From contig JAAYRU010000034.1 of the NCBI GenBank assembly GCA_012518615.1, positions 1-44,470 on the forward strand: a stretch of DNA of 44,470 nucleotides. Direction: 5' to 3'. Below are positions 24,163 to 31,816 of the stretch, one piece after another. This DNA comes from Christensenellaceae bacterium (GTDB lineage: Bacteria > Bacillota > Clostridia > Christensenellales > Aristaeellaceae). Numbering within the stretch: position 1 is the stretch's first letter; every line of letters starts with the position of its first letter. A program made the position numbers and the translations under genes. The notes below the pieces were generated by a model. It saw nothing but the letters and a program-made list of their open reading frames with translations, was not told the origin of the DNA and searched no databases.

Positions 24163-24966
24163 ATGCGCGAAATAACCGTAAGCAGCTGGGATGAGCTTTT
24201 AAGCTGCGTTTTTGACGGCGCATGGGATCCAACCATACAAAGGTACCGCAACAACCGTGTTTTCAGAGGCAGCTCCTCAAAAGATTGGGATCTTTACCCC
24301 AGCCTTAACCGCTGTTGTCCTGACCACCTAGACCTTGAAAGACATATAATCCGCTCATTCAAAAAATACGGCTATACCGAGCTAAGAAGTTGCGATTCTT
24401 TTTGGCAGGTGCTTGCCATGGGTCAACAGCACGGGCTGCCCACAAGGCTTCTTGATTGGACCTATTCCCCACTTGTCGCCGCGCATTTTGCCACTGAAGA
24501 TATAAATAAATTCGACACGGACGGCGCTATAATCTGTTGCGATATGGCTATTACAAACCGGCATTTGCCGGAAAAATTAAGAAAACTGCTCTTAAATGAC
24601 AAATGCAATGTGTTCACCATGGATATGCTTGATAATATCGCCGATGATTTTGACAAGCTCAGCGAAATTTCTTCAACTCCTTTTGCATTTTTCTTTGAAC
24701 CCGCTTCAGTAGTAAACCGAATCGCTAATCAGTTCGCACTGTTTTCGGTTACCAGCGACCCCTGTTCTATAATAGACGAGCTGCCAAACTTGAATGATGC
24801 TTTCCTGCGAATAGTAATTCCGTCCGAAATAAAGCTTGAAATCCGCGACAAATTGGATTATATTAACATATCTGAACGGATGATATACCCCGGTCTTGAC
24901 GGAGTATGCAAATGGATTGCACGCAGGTATGCGCCATTGGGCCCACGTTTCTATATGGAAACTTAA
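24163..24966 (+). CDS. FRG-domain protein
   Basis: This 267-residue soluble protein carries an FRG domain (PF08867). The name-giving motif FRGSSSKDWDLYPSL starts at residue 34, and the second conserved block GQQHGLPTRLLDWT lies at 87-100, followed by SPLVAAHFAT. The domain covers nearly the whole protein; no partner domain is visible. FRG proteins are widespread, often in phage, plasmid or defence neighbourhoods, and their biochemical activity is not established to my knowledge. Here the gene sits in plain chromosomal context with codon use like its neighbours. A GGGGGTGA binding site precedes the ATG. The stop is only 33 bases before oadB with no terminator between, so cotranscription is plausible. 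Confidence 0.82.
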   Translation: MREITVSSWDELLSCVFDGAWDPTIQRYRNNRVFRGSSSKDWDLYPSLNRCCPDHLDLERHIIRSFKKYGYTELRSCDSFWQVLAMGQQHGLPTRLLDWTYSPLVAAHFATEDINKFDTDGAIICCDMAITNRHLPEKLRKLLLNDKCNVFTMDMLDNIADDFDKLSEISSTPFAFFFEPASVVNRIANQFALFSVTSDPCSIIDELPNLNDAFLRIVIPSEIKLEIRDKLDYINISERMIYPGLDGVCKWIARRYAPLGPRFYMET

Positions 24967-24999
24967 AATATATCACAAAAAAAAGGAGGAAGAATCAAT

Positions 25000-26208
25000 A
25001 TGGACTTTGGAAAAATTATCGGAGATCTATTTTCGGGCATAGTATTCCTATTCTCCGGAGAAGGCGTCAAAACATTGGTTATGTTCTTGATAGCCGGCGC
25101 ACTCATATACCTTGCGATTAAGAAGGAGTATGAGCCAACGCTTTTGCTTCCCATAGGTTTTGGTTGCATACTGGCAAACCTTCCGCCGGTACTTGAAACC
25201 ATGATGCCTTCGGCTATCGGTACCCCCGATGCTCCGGGCTTCTTGAGGGTGCTTTTCGATGCGGGTATTGCAAACGAATTGTTCCCTGTACTCATCTTCA
25301 TAGGCGTTGGAGCAATGATAGACTTCTCCCCCCTGCTCAAGGACCCCACTATGATTTTCTTCGGTGCTGCAGCGCAGTTCGGTATATTCGCAACCTTCCT
25401 AACTGCTATAGCGTTGATACCTGTCGTGTTACCGGAAACCCGCGGCAACGAGAACCTAATTTTAAAACTGGCTTCAGCAATAGGCATTATAGGCGCGGCG
25501 GACGGTCCTACTACGCTATATGTAGCAAACCATTTTAGCCTTAAGGACTATATGGCGCCTATTTCAGTTGCGGCTTACAGCTATATGTCGCTTGTACCCG
25601 TAATTCAGCCGCCGGTAATTAAAGCCCTTACCACCAGGGAAGAAAGGCTTATCCGCATGAACTACCGTGAGGAGCGTTCCTCAAAAACATCCCTTATACT
25701 GTTCCCCATATTTGTAACTATGGTTGCGGGAATAATAGTACCCATGAGCGCCCCGCTTGTAGGCTCACTTATGTTCGGTAACCTTATCAGGGAGTGCGGT
25801 GTGCTTGAACGCCTTAGCAAAACCGCTCAAAACGAGCTTGCAAACCTTGTTACCATACTGCTTGGTATCACCATAGGTTCAACCATGCTGGCGGAAAACT
25901 TCCTCCGCTTGGATACTGCTCTTATAATGGGATTGGGTCTGTTTGCTTTCGTGTTTGATACCGCAGGCGGCGTGCTGTTCGCAAAATTCGTCAACCTTTT
26001 CCGCAAAACGAAGATTAACCCCATGGTAGGTGCGGCCGGTATATCAGCTTTCCCCATGAGCGCCCGCGTTGTTCAGAAGATGGCAACAGCGGAAGACCCC
26101 ACAAACTTCATCTTAATGCAGTCAATAAGCGCCAATGTATCAGGACAGCTTGGCTCCATAGTTGCAGGTGGTATGATAATCACCCTTGTTACTATGTTTG
26201 TATCATAA
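25000..26208 (+). CDS. oadB: Sodium-translocating decarboxylase beta subunit (OadB/GcdB/MmdB family)
   Basis: This integral membrane subunit couples decarboxylation of carboxybiotin to sodium export in oxaloacetate, methylmalonyl-CoA or glutaconyl-CoA decarboxylases. The 402-residue protein has about 9-10 helices and the family blocks GFGCILANLPP (residues 53-63), FIGVGAMIDF, GAADGPTTLY (with D168 at the place of the sodium-site Asp), and the C-terminal NPMVGAAGISAFPMSARVVQ-type region (split by length limits), which contains the conserved serine. Its length is close to other beta subunits. A perfect AGGAGG precedes the ATG. A tiny oadG-like gene follows at 12 bases. No alpha (carboxyltransferase) or biotin carrier gene is in the window, so the acid used cannot be told. 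Confidence 0.92.
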   Translation: MDFGKIIGDLFSGIVFLFSGEGVKTLVMFLIAGALIYLAIKKEYEPTLLLPIGFGCILANLPPVLETMMPSAIGTPDAPGFLRVLFDAGIANELFPVLIFIGVGAMIDFSPLLKDPTMIFFGAAAQFGIFATFLTAIALIPVVLPETRGNENLILKLASAIGIIGAADGPTTLYVANHFSLKDYMAPISVAAYSYMSLVPVIQPPVIKALTTREERLIRMNYREERSSKTSLILFPIFVTMVAGIIVPMSAPLVGSLMFGNLIRECGVLERLSKTAQNELANLVTILLGITIGSTMLAENFLRLDTALIMGLGLFAFVFDTAGGVLFAKFVNLFRKTKINPMVGAAGISAFPMSARVVQKMATAEDPTNFILMQSISANVSGQLGSIVAGGMIITLVTMFVS

Positions 26209-26220
26209 GGAGGGTTTAAT

Positions 26221-26358
26221 ATGTCATTATTTTCAAAAGGTTTAATAATTAGCGGGCTCGGTCTATGCGGTGTATTCCTTGTGCTTGCGCTTTTCTATGT
26301 AACTATTAAGCTCATGCAAAAAATAGACAGCAATAAAGGAGCTAAAGAAAACAATTAA
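26221..26358 (+). CDS. Tiny OadG-like membrane subunit
   Basis: This is a 45-residue reading frame with AAGGAGG directly overlapping the end of oadB and a good spacing to its ATG. The product has one membrane helix (about residues 7-29, GLIISGLGLCGVFLVLALFYV) and a short charged tail ending in GAKENN. Small single-helix gamma or delta subunits of this form anchor sodium-pump decarboxylases and are usually encoded next to the beta subunit. It is shorter than typical OadG and lacks the long tail, so I call it OadG-like by position and topology rather than by clear homology. A strong terminator follows directly. Confidence 0.7.
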   Translation: MSLFSKGLIISGLGLCGVFLVLALFYVTIKLMQKIDSNKGAKENN

Positions 26359-26364
26359 TTCTCC

Positions 26365-26394
26365 GCCCCGCCTGTAAAGCGGGGCTTTATTTTA
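26365..26394 (+). terminator. Terminator after the oadB-oadG genes
   Basis: GCCCCGC (26365-26371) and GCGGGGC (26379-26385) form a perfect 7-bp GC stem with a 7-base loop, followed by TTTATTTT. This is a textbook Rho-independent terminator. Confidence 0.88.
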
Positions 26395-26550
26395 AGGCAT
26401 ATATGCTTATTAAGTTTGTGTTTTGCTTTATACTGAGCGTATATGCTTTTTTATTTGCTATTGTACTTTTACAAAGTAAATTGTACTGCCATACACATGC
26501 AGTTTTATCATTTGGTAACTTATCTTTAAAGCGGCTTAAAAGCTGTAGCC

Positions 26551-26579
26551 TTGCTTATACAAAAAAAGCTTGTTATAAT
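26551..26579 (+). promoter_or_regulatory. Promoter of the CorC/CNNM-type gene
   Basis: TTGCTT (26551-26556) and a perfect TATAAT (26574-26579) are 17 bases apart. The predicted start near 26586 lies inside the longest open frame of the next gene. This argues for the ATG at 26614 as its true start. Confidence 0.62.
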
Positions 26580-26613
26580 TAGCCATCAACTCAAAGGAGT
26601 GTGGTTTGCCCTT

Positions 26614-27945
26614 ATGGACGACCCTTCAGGTAGTTCCCTTTTCAGTTCCGTACTACTAATCATGTTGCTCACGCTGCTCAATGCCTTTCTAGCAGGGGCG
26701 GAGATGGCGTTCGTATCACTAAATCCTGCAAAAATTAAACAACTCGCCGATGAAGGCGATAAAAAAGCTCTCAGAGTACAAAAACTCCTATCAGATAGTG
26801 ATTCCTTCCTATCTGCTATACAGGTTGGCATCACCTTTGGCGGCTTTTTTAACTCTGCCTCGGCATCTCAATCCTTTGTTTCAAGGTTATCGCCGCTTTT
26901 TGGAGGCTCTCACGCGGCTGAAACCCTTGCTACAATTATTGTTACGCTTATAATATCATATATTACTCTGGTACTTGGAGAGCTTTATCCAAAGCAGCTT
27001 GCGCTTCAGATACCCGAAAAATACGCCTGCATGGCGTCAGGTTCCATATCTATAATGAAAACGGCATTTACTCCGTTTATTAAGCTGCTAAATGTGTCAA
27101 CAGGCGTACTTAAAAAGCTAACGCCTATAGACTTCACGCAAAAAGCCGAAAAACTAACCCGCAGCGAGATGAAAGCGCTGCTTAACTCCAGTAAAAATGA
27201 CGGCGCCATAGATATGGACGAATTTAACATGATGCGCGGAGTGCTGTCGCTTGATTCGCGCCTTGTAACTGAGATAATGGTGCCAAGGGTTGATGCCGCA
27301 ATGGTAGACTATCAGGACGGCTATGAGGTTAACCTTGAAAAACTTATGGAATATAAGCATTCCCGAGTACCCCTTTACGATGATGACAAGGATAATATCC
27401 TAGGCGTATTACACCTTATGGATATATTAATCAACTGGGAAAAGCTAAACAATGAAGAACTTACCCTAAAAGACATAGCCCGCCCCGCGCTTTTTGTGCC
27501 TGAAACGCTTACAACCGATGAATTGCTTGTTAAGTTCCGCGCCGCGCGCACACAGATGGCTATAATAGTTGATGAGTTCGGCGGCGTTGAAGGTCTTGTT
27601 GCGCTGGATGACCTGTTATCTGAAATAGTTGGCGACATAGCCGATGAACATACCGACCTAAACGAACTTTCAGTGCGTAAGCTAAGCGATAAGGAATACA
27701 TAATGAAAGGCTCTACCCCGCTTAGCGACCTTAACCGCATATTCGATATGCAAATAAGCTCTGACGATGCCGACACCATTGCCGGCTATATAATAGCTTC
27801 GCTCGGCTACATACCGCCGCCAAGGGGAAAAGAAAGAGTAAAACATAGGAACTATAGCTTTATAGTTATGAGCGCAACGCCTGTAAGGATACTTACAGTA
27901 AGGATGACTATACTGCCTGTAGAGGAAGAAAAAAAGGAAGAATAA
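26614..27945 (+). CDS. CNNM/CorC-type (HlyC/CorC) membrane protein with DUF21 and CBS domains
   Basis: This 443-residue protein has the standard order: a DUF21 (CNNM) membrane domain (residues about 5-190, with FLAGAEMAFVSLNPAKI and ALQIPEKYA), two CBS domains (about 205-335, with IMVPRVDAAMV and DEFGGVEGLV), and a C-terminal CorC_HlyC domain (about 350-435, with DTIAGYIIASLGYIPPP). Relatives export magnesium or cobalt or resist high magnesium; the hemolysin name is historical. I chose ATG 26614 because the promoter lies just upstream. The AAAGGAG site is about 14 bases away, longer than ideal, so a GTG at 26599 remains possible. It is a single gene ending at a bidirectional terminator. Confidence 0.9.
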   Translation: MDDPSGSSLFSSVLLIMLLTLLNAFLAGAEMAFVSLNPAKIKQLADEGDKKALRVQKLLSDSDSFLSAIQVGITFGGFFNSASASQSFVSRLSPLFGGSHAAETLATIIVTLIISYITLVLGELYPKQLALQIPEKYACMASGSISIMKTAFTPFIKLLNVSTGVLKKLTPIDFTQKAEKLTRSEMKALLNSSKNDGAIDMDEFNMMRGVLSLDSRLVTEIMVPRVDAAMVDYQDGYEVNLEKLMEYKHSRVPLYDDDKDNILGVLHLMDILINWEKLNNEELTLKDIARPALFVPETLTTDELLVKFRAARTQMAIIVDEFGGVEGLVALDDLLSEIVGDIADEHTDLNELSVRKLSDKEYIMKGSTPLSDLNRIFDMQISSDDADTIAGYIIASLGYIPPPRGKERVKHRNYSFIVMSATPVRILTVRMTILPVEEEKKEE

Positions 27946-27991
27946 TTCCTATTACTAATATTCACTACACGCAAGCAGCACTTTATATAGC

Positions 27992-28023
27992 AAAAAAGCT
28001 CCCAAACAAGGGAGCAATTTTTC
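27992..28023. terminator. Bidirectional terminator between convergent genes
   Basis: GCTCCC (27998-28003) and GGGAGC (28010-28015) form a 6-bp stem. A run of six As precedes it and AATTTTT follows, so it can stop the CorC-type gene from the left and sixA from the right. Confidence 0.83.
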
Positions 28024-28041
28024 TATTAAAAGATAAAAATA

Positions 28042-28503
28042 TCAGTAAATAGCCTCAGACCTGTGAAGACCTACAGCATTATAACCATCATCATCCAACC
28101 TTCTTAGCATTACATAACCGCTCTTTTTTATATGGCAGTTTACGCCTATAAGGTCGCCTACCCAACCGCTGAGAAGCGGCTCATGCCCGACTATTATACA
28201 AGTACCCCCATGCGAAAGAGCGTTTATTGCTTCTTTAAGCTCTTTAGTATCGCCTGTGTATATCGCATCTACTACATCAAAGGCGGAGTCTGCCAGTGTT
28301 TCTTTTACTATAAGACCCGTTTGCAATGCGCGCATTGCAGGGCTTGAGAGTATTGTAATAGGCTTTCTAAGTGGCCTTTTTCTAAGCTTTTTTGCAGCCC
28401 TTCTAGTCTTTGCCCTTCCGGAATCTACAAGCCTTCTTTGCTCATCAGGCGTATTTATTCTATGTGGCTGGGCAGCCCCATGTCTGAAAAATATTAAATC
28501 CAT
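28042..28503 (-). CDS. sixA: Phosphohistidine phosphatase SixA-like
   Basis: This 153-residue histidine-phosphatase superfamily protein has the catalytic RHG motif (residues 7-9 in IFFRHGAAQ), an early Arg in SSPAMRALQT, and the second histidine in IVGHEPLLS. SixA removes phosphate from histidine residues, for example on PTS or phosphotransfer proteins. The length matches E. coli SixA (161). A GGAGG site precedes the ATG. It is a single gene; 158 bases upstream separate it from prfC and contain no further gene, only a CATGTTTT direct repeat. Whether its target is a phosphohistidine protein such as PpdK, encoded nearby, is speculation. Confidence 0.82.
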   Translation of the reverse strand: MDLIFFRHGAAQPHRINTPDEQRRLVDSGRAKTRRAAKKLRKRPLRKPITILSSPAMRALQTGLIVKETLADSAFDVVDAIYTGDTKELKEAINALSHGGTCIIVGHEPLLSGWVGDLIGVNCHIKKSGYVMLRRLDDDGYNAVGLHRSEAIY

Positions 28504-28661
28504 AATTGTCCTCCAAGTTCATTGCTAATGGCTTTGCAGTTTTATACTAGCAAATTACATACTAAAACACAAGTTGAGTGGCTGATTACGCTCATGTTTT
28601 ACAGTAAATTTACATGTTTTTTACACATGGATTGTGCTGTTTTTTTCGCATTCTAACTTAA

Positions 28662-30263
28662 CTAAAACTCTTCTTTAAGGGGTGGAAGCTCTCTTAATAC
28701 AAGTTTGGGATTATTCTCCTGCGCAAGCCTTATAGACCATTCGTTTTGAAACAGCAATACGGGATTATCTTCCTTATCTACAGCCCTTGCTGATGTGCTT
28801 GTAAGCTGCAAGTCTTCAGGGCTAATAGAGCTATCTTCAACCCAGCGTATATATCTCCACGGCATATTTTCAAGAACCAAATCCACATTATATTCGCTTT
28901 TAAGCCTATATGTAAGCACATCAAACTGAAGTACGCCTACTACGCCGCATAGCGTTTCCTCAAAACCGGTTTCGTTTCTGAAAAACACCTGTATTGCGCC
29001 CTCTTCGCTGAGCTGTTCCATACCTTTTATAAACTGCTTGCGTTTCATAGAATCAAATGGGCGTACCCTCGCGAAGAACTCAGGAGCAAACACGGGTATA
29101 GGCGGAAAATCGAACCTATCCTTGCCTTCTATAAGGGTATCGCCAAGTAGATAAATTCCAGGGTCAAAAAGGCCTATAATATCCCCCGGATAGGCGGTTT
29201 CTACTATTTCTCTCTCATCTGCCATAAACTGCTGCGGTGCTTTAAGCTGTATCTGTTTATTAAGGCGCATATGCCAAACCTGCATATCCTTTTTAAATGT
29301 ACCGCTTACAACGCGCATAAAGGCAAGCCTATCCCTATGGGCGGGGTTCATATTAGCCTGTATTTTAAATATAAAACCCGAAAACTCTTCCCTAAGTGAG
29401 CTTATATCTCCGGCGCTTGACGAGCGCTGTGATGGCGGGCTTGTAAGGGATAAAAAGCTATCTAAAAACGCCTCCACGCCGAAATTAGTTATTGCAGAAC
29501 CAAAGTACATTGGCGTGAGCCTGCCATGCCTTACTTCTTCTATATCAAAGGGATAACCTGCTATATCAAGCAGCTCTATTTCATCCTTAAGGCGTTTTAT
29601 ATAGTGGCTCTCAAGCATACCCTCAAGCGCTTGGCTGTTAATATCAACCTCTGTTTTCTGCGCCTTTGATGCGCCGTGGTCTTTTGAAAAGTAGAGCTGC
29701 ACCATACCAGTTTTTCTATGGTAAATGCCCTTAAAATCCCCATCTACGCCTATAGGCCAATTTATAGCGCAGGCCTTTATGCCAAGCACCTCCTCAAGCT
29801 CATCCATAAGCTCAAAGGGGTCTTTAGAAGCTCTATCCATCTTATTTACAAAGGTAAATATAGGTATGCCCCGCATTGCGCATACCTTAAAAAGCTTAAT
29901 GGTCTGCGCTTCAACGCCCCTTGAACCATCTATAAGCATTACAGCAGCGTCCGCTGCCACAAGCACGCGGTATGTATCCTCAGAAAAGTCCTGATGACCG
30001 GGGGTATCTAATATGTTTATATGATAGCCCGAATAATCAAACTGCATTGCGGAAGATGTAACGGATATTCCGCGCTGTTTTTCTATCTCCATCCAGTCGG
30101 AAGTGGCGTGTTTTTGTGCCTTCCTAGCCTTTACGCTGCCTGCTTCCCTTATAGCGCCACCATAAAGCAAAAGCTTTTCGGTTAGTGTGGTCTTGCCTGC
30201 GTCGGGGTGGCTTATAATAGCGAACACCCGCCGCCTTTCAACTTCTTTTTGTAATGTATTCAT
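28662..30263 (-). CDS. prfC: Peptide chain release factor 3
   Basis: RF3 is a translational GTPase that recycles RF1 and RF2 from the ribosome. The 533-residue protein has G1 SHPDAGKTT (about residues 18-26), a switch region with KQRGISVTSS, G3 DTPGHQDFSEDTYR, G4 NKMDR, and the RF3-specific C-terminal half (FFARVRPFDSMKRKQF, FQNEW). The EF-G-like FSEDTYR ending of G3 is diagnostic of RF3 against EF-G and LepA. The ATG at 30263 follows AAGGAG and lies 15 bases after the lipid kinase gene, so it is probably the last gene of the GH65-DUF1847-kinase-prfC run. I saw no clear terminator after it. Confidence 0.95.
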   Translation of the reverse strand: MNTLQKEVERRRVFAIISHPDAGKTTLTEKLLLYGGAIREAGSVKARKAQKHATSDWMEIEKQRGISVTSSAMQFDYSGYHINILDTPGHQDFSEDTYRVLVAADAAVMLIDGSRGVEAQTIKLFKVCAMRGIPIFTFVNKMDRASKDPFELMDELEEVLGIKACAINWPIGVDGDFKGIYHRKTGMVQLYFSKDHGASKAQKTEVDINSQALEGMLESHYIKRLKDEIELLDIAGYPFDIEEVRHGRLTPMYFGSAITNFGVEAFLDSFLSLTSPPSQRSSSAGDISSLREEFSGFIFKIQANMNPAHRDRLAFMRVVSGTFKKDMQVWHMRLNKQIQLKAPQQFMADEREIVETAYPGDIIGLFDPGIYLLGDTLIEGKDRFDFPPIPVFAPEFFARVRPFDSMKRKQFIKGMEQLSEEGAIQVFFRNETGFEETLCGVVGVLQFDVLTYRLKSEYNVDLVLENMPWRYIRWVEDSSISPEDLQLTSTSARAVDKEDNPVLLFQNEWSIRLAQENNPKLVLRELPPLKEEF

Positions 30264-30278
30264 AATGCTCCTTAATTA

Positions 30279-31178
30279 TTATTGTGGAACTACGAAATCA
30301 ATTTTTTGCGGCACTATGCTGATTTCACCGCTGCAAATATCCATGCTCTCCCCATCTAGGGTTATATGCCAACCCTCAGGCGCGGAAAAGCTTAAATATT
30401 CAACCTGTCTATAGCGCAGGTAGCCTGATAAAGCTTTATCTGTAAGGTAGCTGCCATCCTCATATTTTTTAAGCAGAGAAAGCAGCCTGTACCTAGGTAT
30501 TGGCTTTACAAGGCATATGTCTATAAGCCCGTCATCAACCTTGCTAAATGGAGCGCAGCGAAATTGACCGCCTAAATATTGACCGCACATAGCAGTGCAT
30601 AATAGCATCCTTCCTTCAGGGTTGAGTTTTTCATCGCCTGCCGATACATAGCACTCGTTGTTTACTGCATTTATAAGCGCATATAGTACACCTGTAATAT
30701 AGGCATTCCTTCCGCCTAATATAGGCATACGCTTTATCTTTTGCATAAACTTAGCAGCAACAGAATCAAAACCGAAGTTTATTTCATTGATAGCATATCT
30801 ATCGTTAATATGAAGTATGTCTACTTTTTTCACTTCACCTGAAAGCTGCTTGTCGAAGTTCAAAAACATATCGGCTGAGCCGTAGTATTTAATATAATCA
30901 TTCCCACTTCCGCAGGGCAAAGCTGCAAGCTGTACACCCTCAAAATCCGCCATGCCGTTTAATACTTCATTTAAAGTGCCATCGCCCCCACAAGCCCAAA
31001 AGCGTTTTTTGCCAGGCTCATTTTCGCATATGCGCTTTACATATTCAGTAGCGTCATGCGGTTTTGTGGTTACATATATTGTTGCTTCATCGCCCAGCTT
31101 TTCTTTTACTATAGCAGCTATATCTTCCCTACTATCCTGCCTACCGGCAGCAGGGTTTATTATGAAGTAGTGTCTCAA
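30279..31178 (-). CDS. Diacylglycerol/lipid kinase (DagK/YegS family)
   Basis: This 299-residue protein has the DAGK catalytic fold: NPAAGR near the N-terminus (residues 8-13), the nucleotide-binding CGGDGTLNEVLNG (about 62-74), PCGSGNDYIKYYG (about 86-98), and the C-terminal beta-sandwich ending with ITLDGESMD. Members phosphorylate diacylglycerol or other lipid alcohols for phospholipid recycling. The start is TTG at 31178, right after an AGGAGGT site. It follows the DUF1847 gene by 8 bases and precedes prfC by 15. Confidence 0.9.
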   Translation of the reverse strand: MRHYFIINPAAGRQDSREDIAAIVKEKLGDEATIYVTTKPHDATEYVKRICENEPGKKRFWACGGDGTLNEVLNGMADFEGVQLAALPCGSGNDYIKYYGSADMFLNFDKQLSGEVKKVDILHINDRYAINEINFGFDSVAAKFMQKIKRMPILGGRNAYITGVLYALINAVNNECYVSAGDEKLNPEGRMLLCTAMCGQYLGGQFRCAPFSKVDDGLIDICLVKPIPRYRLLSLLKKYEDGSYLTDKALSGYLRYRQVEYLSFSAPEGWHITLDGESMDICSGEISIVPQKIDFVVPQ

Positions 31179-31186
31179 TTTACCTC

Positions 31187-31807
31187 CTAGTCTTCAAGAA
31201 GCATACGCGAGCAATATCTTTCAGTATATAGTACCCCCATAGGGTTATGCGCAAGAGCCCTATCCTTAACCGCCATAACAACAACAAAGGCGTCTGAATA
31301 CTTGCTGAAAAGCGCATCATGCCCAACGCATAGCCCGAGCGATACATTTAGCGGCGTTTTTTGCTTGTTAAGGTATAGCGCTTGACCGACAGGGTTGCAG
31401 CTCATTTCAACAGTACCGGGGCGTACTTTTTCGCTATCCGATATGCCAAAAGCTTCCTTTTGGGTAGCTCCCATCTTGCACATAACGGACACTACTTCTA
31501 TGCCGTAATATTCTTTCATAATTTTACAGAATACCTGAGCCTCTTTTTTAAGTCCTGTGCAAAAACCAAGACCTATTCTTGTGTAACCCAGCTTTTTGCA
31601 TAGCTCAGCTATCTCCCTTATCCTAGACCATCTGCCATAGCCCTCAGCCTCAACCTGTGCGGCTGCTCTGAAGAACTTAGCGTTTTCCTCTTGCAGGAGT
31701 ATGTCATTAGCTTTTTTTATTAGCTCCTCATGCTGCATAGGGCAGTTTTTAGGCGTAATGCCTTCCGTTTTTTTACAGCGCTCATTAGCGCAAGAATCAC
31801 AATGCAT
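31187..31807 (-). CDS. DUF1847 cysteine-rich protein
   Basis: This 206-residue soluble protein is rich in cysteine (about 10). It starts MHCDSCANERC, a CxxC arrangement suggesting a metal site, and has further Cys in TPKNCPM, GLGFCTGL, VMCKMG, SCNPVGQA and GLCVGHDA. I recognise it as DUF1847 (PF08901), common in anaerobes and without known function. The conserved Cys/His pattern fits iron-sulfur or zinc binding; this is inference. AAGGAG precedes the ATG. It lies 9 bases after the GH65 gene and 8 before the lipid kinase, clearly within one transcription unit. Confidence 0.85.
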   Translation of the reverse strand: MHCDSCANERCKKTEGITPKNCPMQHEELIKKANDILLQEENAKFFRAAAQVEAEGYGRWSRIREIAELCKKLGYTRIGLGFCTGLKKEAQVFCKIMKEYYGIEVVSVMCKMGATQKEAFGISDSEKVRPGTVEMSCNPVGQALYLNKQKTPLNVSLGLCVGHDALFSKYSDAFVVVMAVKDRALAHNPMGVLYTERYCSRMLLED

Positions 31808-31816
31808 ATAAACTCC

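Noticed and set aside
24026-24232. N-terminal extension of the E2-like gene by 69 codons
   Set aside because: It overlaps a perfect divergent promoter and the start of the FRG gene; AGGAGG before ATG 24025 is decisive.
26403-26582. A 59-codon open frame with one hydrophobic helix between the oadG terminator and the CorC-type gene
   Set aside because: It has only a weak AAGG before the ATG, starts just after a terminator with no promoter, and its end overlaps the promoter of the next gene; the Cys-rich tail looks like translated non-coding DNA.
28593-28620. Direct repeat CATGTTTT (28593-28600 and 28613-28620) upstream of sixA
   Set aside because: Two short AT-rich copies 20 bases apart are compatible with chance; no further copies or symmetry were seen.
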